A stretch of DNA of 64,000 nt. Origin: Polaribacter cellanae (lineage in GTDB: Bacteria > Bacteroidota > Bacteroidia > Flavobacteriales > Flavobacteriaceae). The translations under genes were made by a program, and so were the position numbers. Under the pieces are notes generated by a model, which saw only the letters and a list, made by a program, of their open reading frames with translations, ran no database searches and was not told the DNA's origin. Location: positions 1,354,001 through 1,418,000 of the forward strand of contig NZ_CP071869.1 of the NCBI RefSeq assembly GCF_017569185.1. Reading direction: 5' to 3'. Positions 62,992 through 64,000 of the stretch are shown here, piece by piece; within the stretch, counting starts at the first letter, position 1; each line of letters begins with the position of its first letter.

Positions 62992-64000
62992 ATGATAACT
63001 TTTGAAATTATTCCAGATAGCTCTAAAACTTTATTAGAGCAAATTAAAGATGCGATTGGAGGCTCGATTACAAGTCGATGGAGCGAAAACATACTTTCTA
63101 TAGATAACGAAAATGGTAAAGGAGATTTACGATTTATTCAGTTTGATTGGGGTGTGCATTTGTTAGATTTTAACTTAACGCTTCGTAAAGAATTTATAAT
63201 TAAATTCAAATCGATTCCTGAGTTTAGTCCTATTCGTTTTTTGTACCCTGCACAAGGTTATTTAACACATCGTTTTGGAGTAAATAATAATGAAAGAAAA
63301 ATAGACCAGTTTCAATCTTTAATTTTCACTAACAAAACAGGTGGTTACGATTATTTACATTTCCCAAAAAACGAAACGGTTTGTATAAATATGATTGAAA
63401 TTGTTCGCAAACATTTTCTTCAAAAAAGAACCACAAACGTATCTAGTTTAAATAAAAAGTTATACGAAGTTTTTGTAGATACAGACCACGAAAACAGGTT
63501 TGCAAACTTCGGAACACTAAATCTTAAAATGGCAGATTTAGTCGAGAAATTAGCCAAAGTAAAAGGAAAAGGAATGCTTAGAATTTTAAAAATCGAAGCT
63601 AAAGTCTACGAGATTTTATCCATACATATTCAGCAACACAATAGATTATTGGCTGGTGTTCCTTTGCCAACTTCTTTGGTAAAAACAGAACTTAAATTGG
63701 TTCGAAAAATTAGCGCCAAAATATTAAAAAACCCCGCAAAAGATTATTCTTTAGACCAACTTTCCACAGAAAGTGGCTTAACACAAGCAAAATTACAAGA
63801 CGGCTTTAAGTTTCTCTACAACAGAACCGTTACAGAATATATTAGACACGTTCGTTTGGAATCTGCCAGAGAACTGCTAAAAAATTCCGATTTAAATATT
63901 TCGCAAATTGTGTACAGCATTGGTTTTAGCAGTAGAAGTTATTTTTCTAAAATTTTTAGAGAAAAATATAATATTTCGCCAAATGAATTTAAAAAGAAAA
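62992..64000 (+). CDS. AraC family transcriptional regulator, 3' end beyond the window
   Basis: ATG at 62992 opens a frame (MITFEIIPDSSKTLLEQIKD) that runs off the end after about 336 codons. The N-terminal part is a sensor-like domain without a recognisable family. The C-terminal ~100 visible residues are an AraC double helix-turn-helix (LSTESGLTQAKLQDGFKFLY, then YIRHVRLESARELL and IVYSIGFSSRSYFSKIFREK). It is divergent from the hemerythrin remnant. Its regulon is unknown; such regulators are often near stress or iron genes. Confidence 0.9.
   Translation, partial: MITFEIIPDSSKTLLEQIKDAIGGSITSRWSENILSIDNENGKGDLRFIQFDWGVHLLDFNLTLRKEFIIKFKSIPEFSPIRFLYPAQGYLTHRFGVNNNERKIDQFQSLIFTNKTGGYDYLHFPKNETVCINMIEIVRKHFLQKRTTNVSSLNKKLYEVFVDTDHENRFANFGTLNLKMADLVEKLAKVKGKGMLRILKIEAKVYEILSIHIQQHNRLLAGVPLPTSLVKTELKLVRKISAKILKNPAKDYSLDQLSTESGLTQAKLQDGFKFLYNRTVTEYIRHVRLESARELLKNSDLNISQIVYSIGFSSRSYFSKIFREKYNISPNEFKKK

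Overview
The window is about 64 kb of low-GC, coding-dense DNA from a marine Flavobacteriaceae-type bacterium (Polaribacter/Tenacibaculum-like). The signs are a SerB-SerA fusion, DUF5686, DUF2490, DUF6146 and TonB receptors with carboxypeptidase-like N-termini. Several genes also have TAnnTTTG promoter elements, most clearly TTG-N19-TACTTTTG before the soluble pyrophosphatase gene. The genus is inferred, not shown.

Layout. 1-824: 3' part of dnaK. 977-4356: a lipoprotein island containing a 747-bp tandem duplication and an (AT)12 tract. 4586-8108: NDH-2, small proteins, an AraC regulator and a GyrI-like protein. 8209-11604: TonB-dependent receptor, DUF2141 and a helical-repeat protein. 11689-21578 (minus): a kynurenine (tryptophan) catabolic cluster with kynU, kmo, 3-hydroxyanthranilate dioxygenase, ACMSD, a semialdehyde dehydrogenase and RidA, plus accessory genes and many small palindromic repeats. 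21684-28998: NlpC/P60 lipoprotein, SerB-SerA, a UbiA-like protein and gcvP. 29194-31183 (minus): alpha-carbonic anhydrase, DUF2490 and a small secreted protein, with a decayed PepSY gene upstream.

31531-37619: the dominant feature, a CRISPR array of 77 repeats of 46 bp and 76 spacers of 29-31 bp, plus one outlying repeat copy. No cas gene lies in the window. The repeat is of Bacteroidetes type II-C character. A plus-strand hairpin terminator follows the last repeat. A structured region with a minus-strand terminator lies between the outlying copy and the array and is a candidate tracrRNA locus.

37757-47166: MazG-like pyrophosphohydrolase, SDR, Tag glycosylase, a frameshifted IS transposase, folA, a CBM48 protein, thyA, NupC and a BFN-family nuclease. 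47581-50738: etfA and etfB (minus) diverging from pdhB (plus) around a 12-bp-arm palindrome. 50809-57614: DUF5686, soluble pyrophosphatase, membrane pyrophosphatase and an App1-like phosphatase. 57775-60709: DUF1328, a small secreted protein and a lipoprotein with HExxH. 61183-64000: DUF2383 protein, an intact IS1595-family insertion with 8-bp target duplication, a truncated hemerythrin gene and a partial AraC regulator.

Functional links: the kynurenine genes together convert kynurenine to 2-aminomuconate-level products; folA and thyA are near each other; ppa and hppA both hydrolyse pyrophosphate; etfB and etfA form the two ETF subunits. No tRNA or rRNA genes were recognised.
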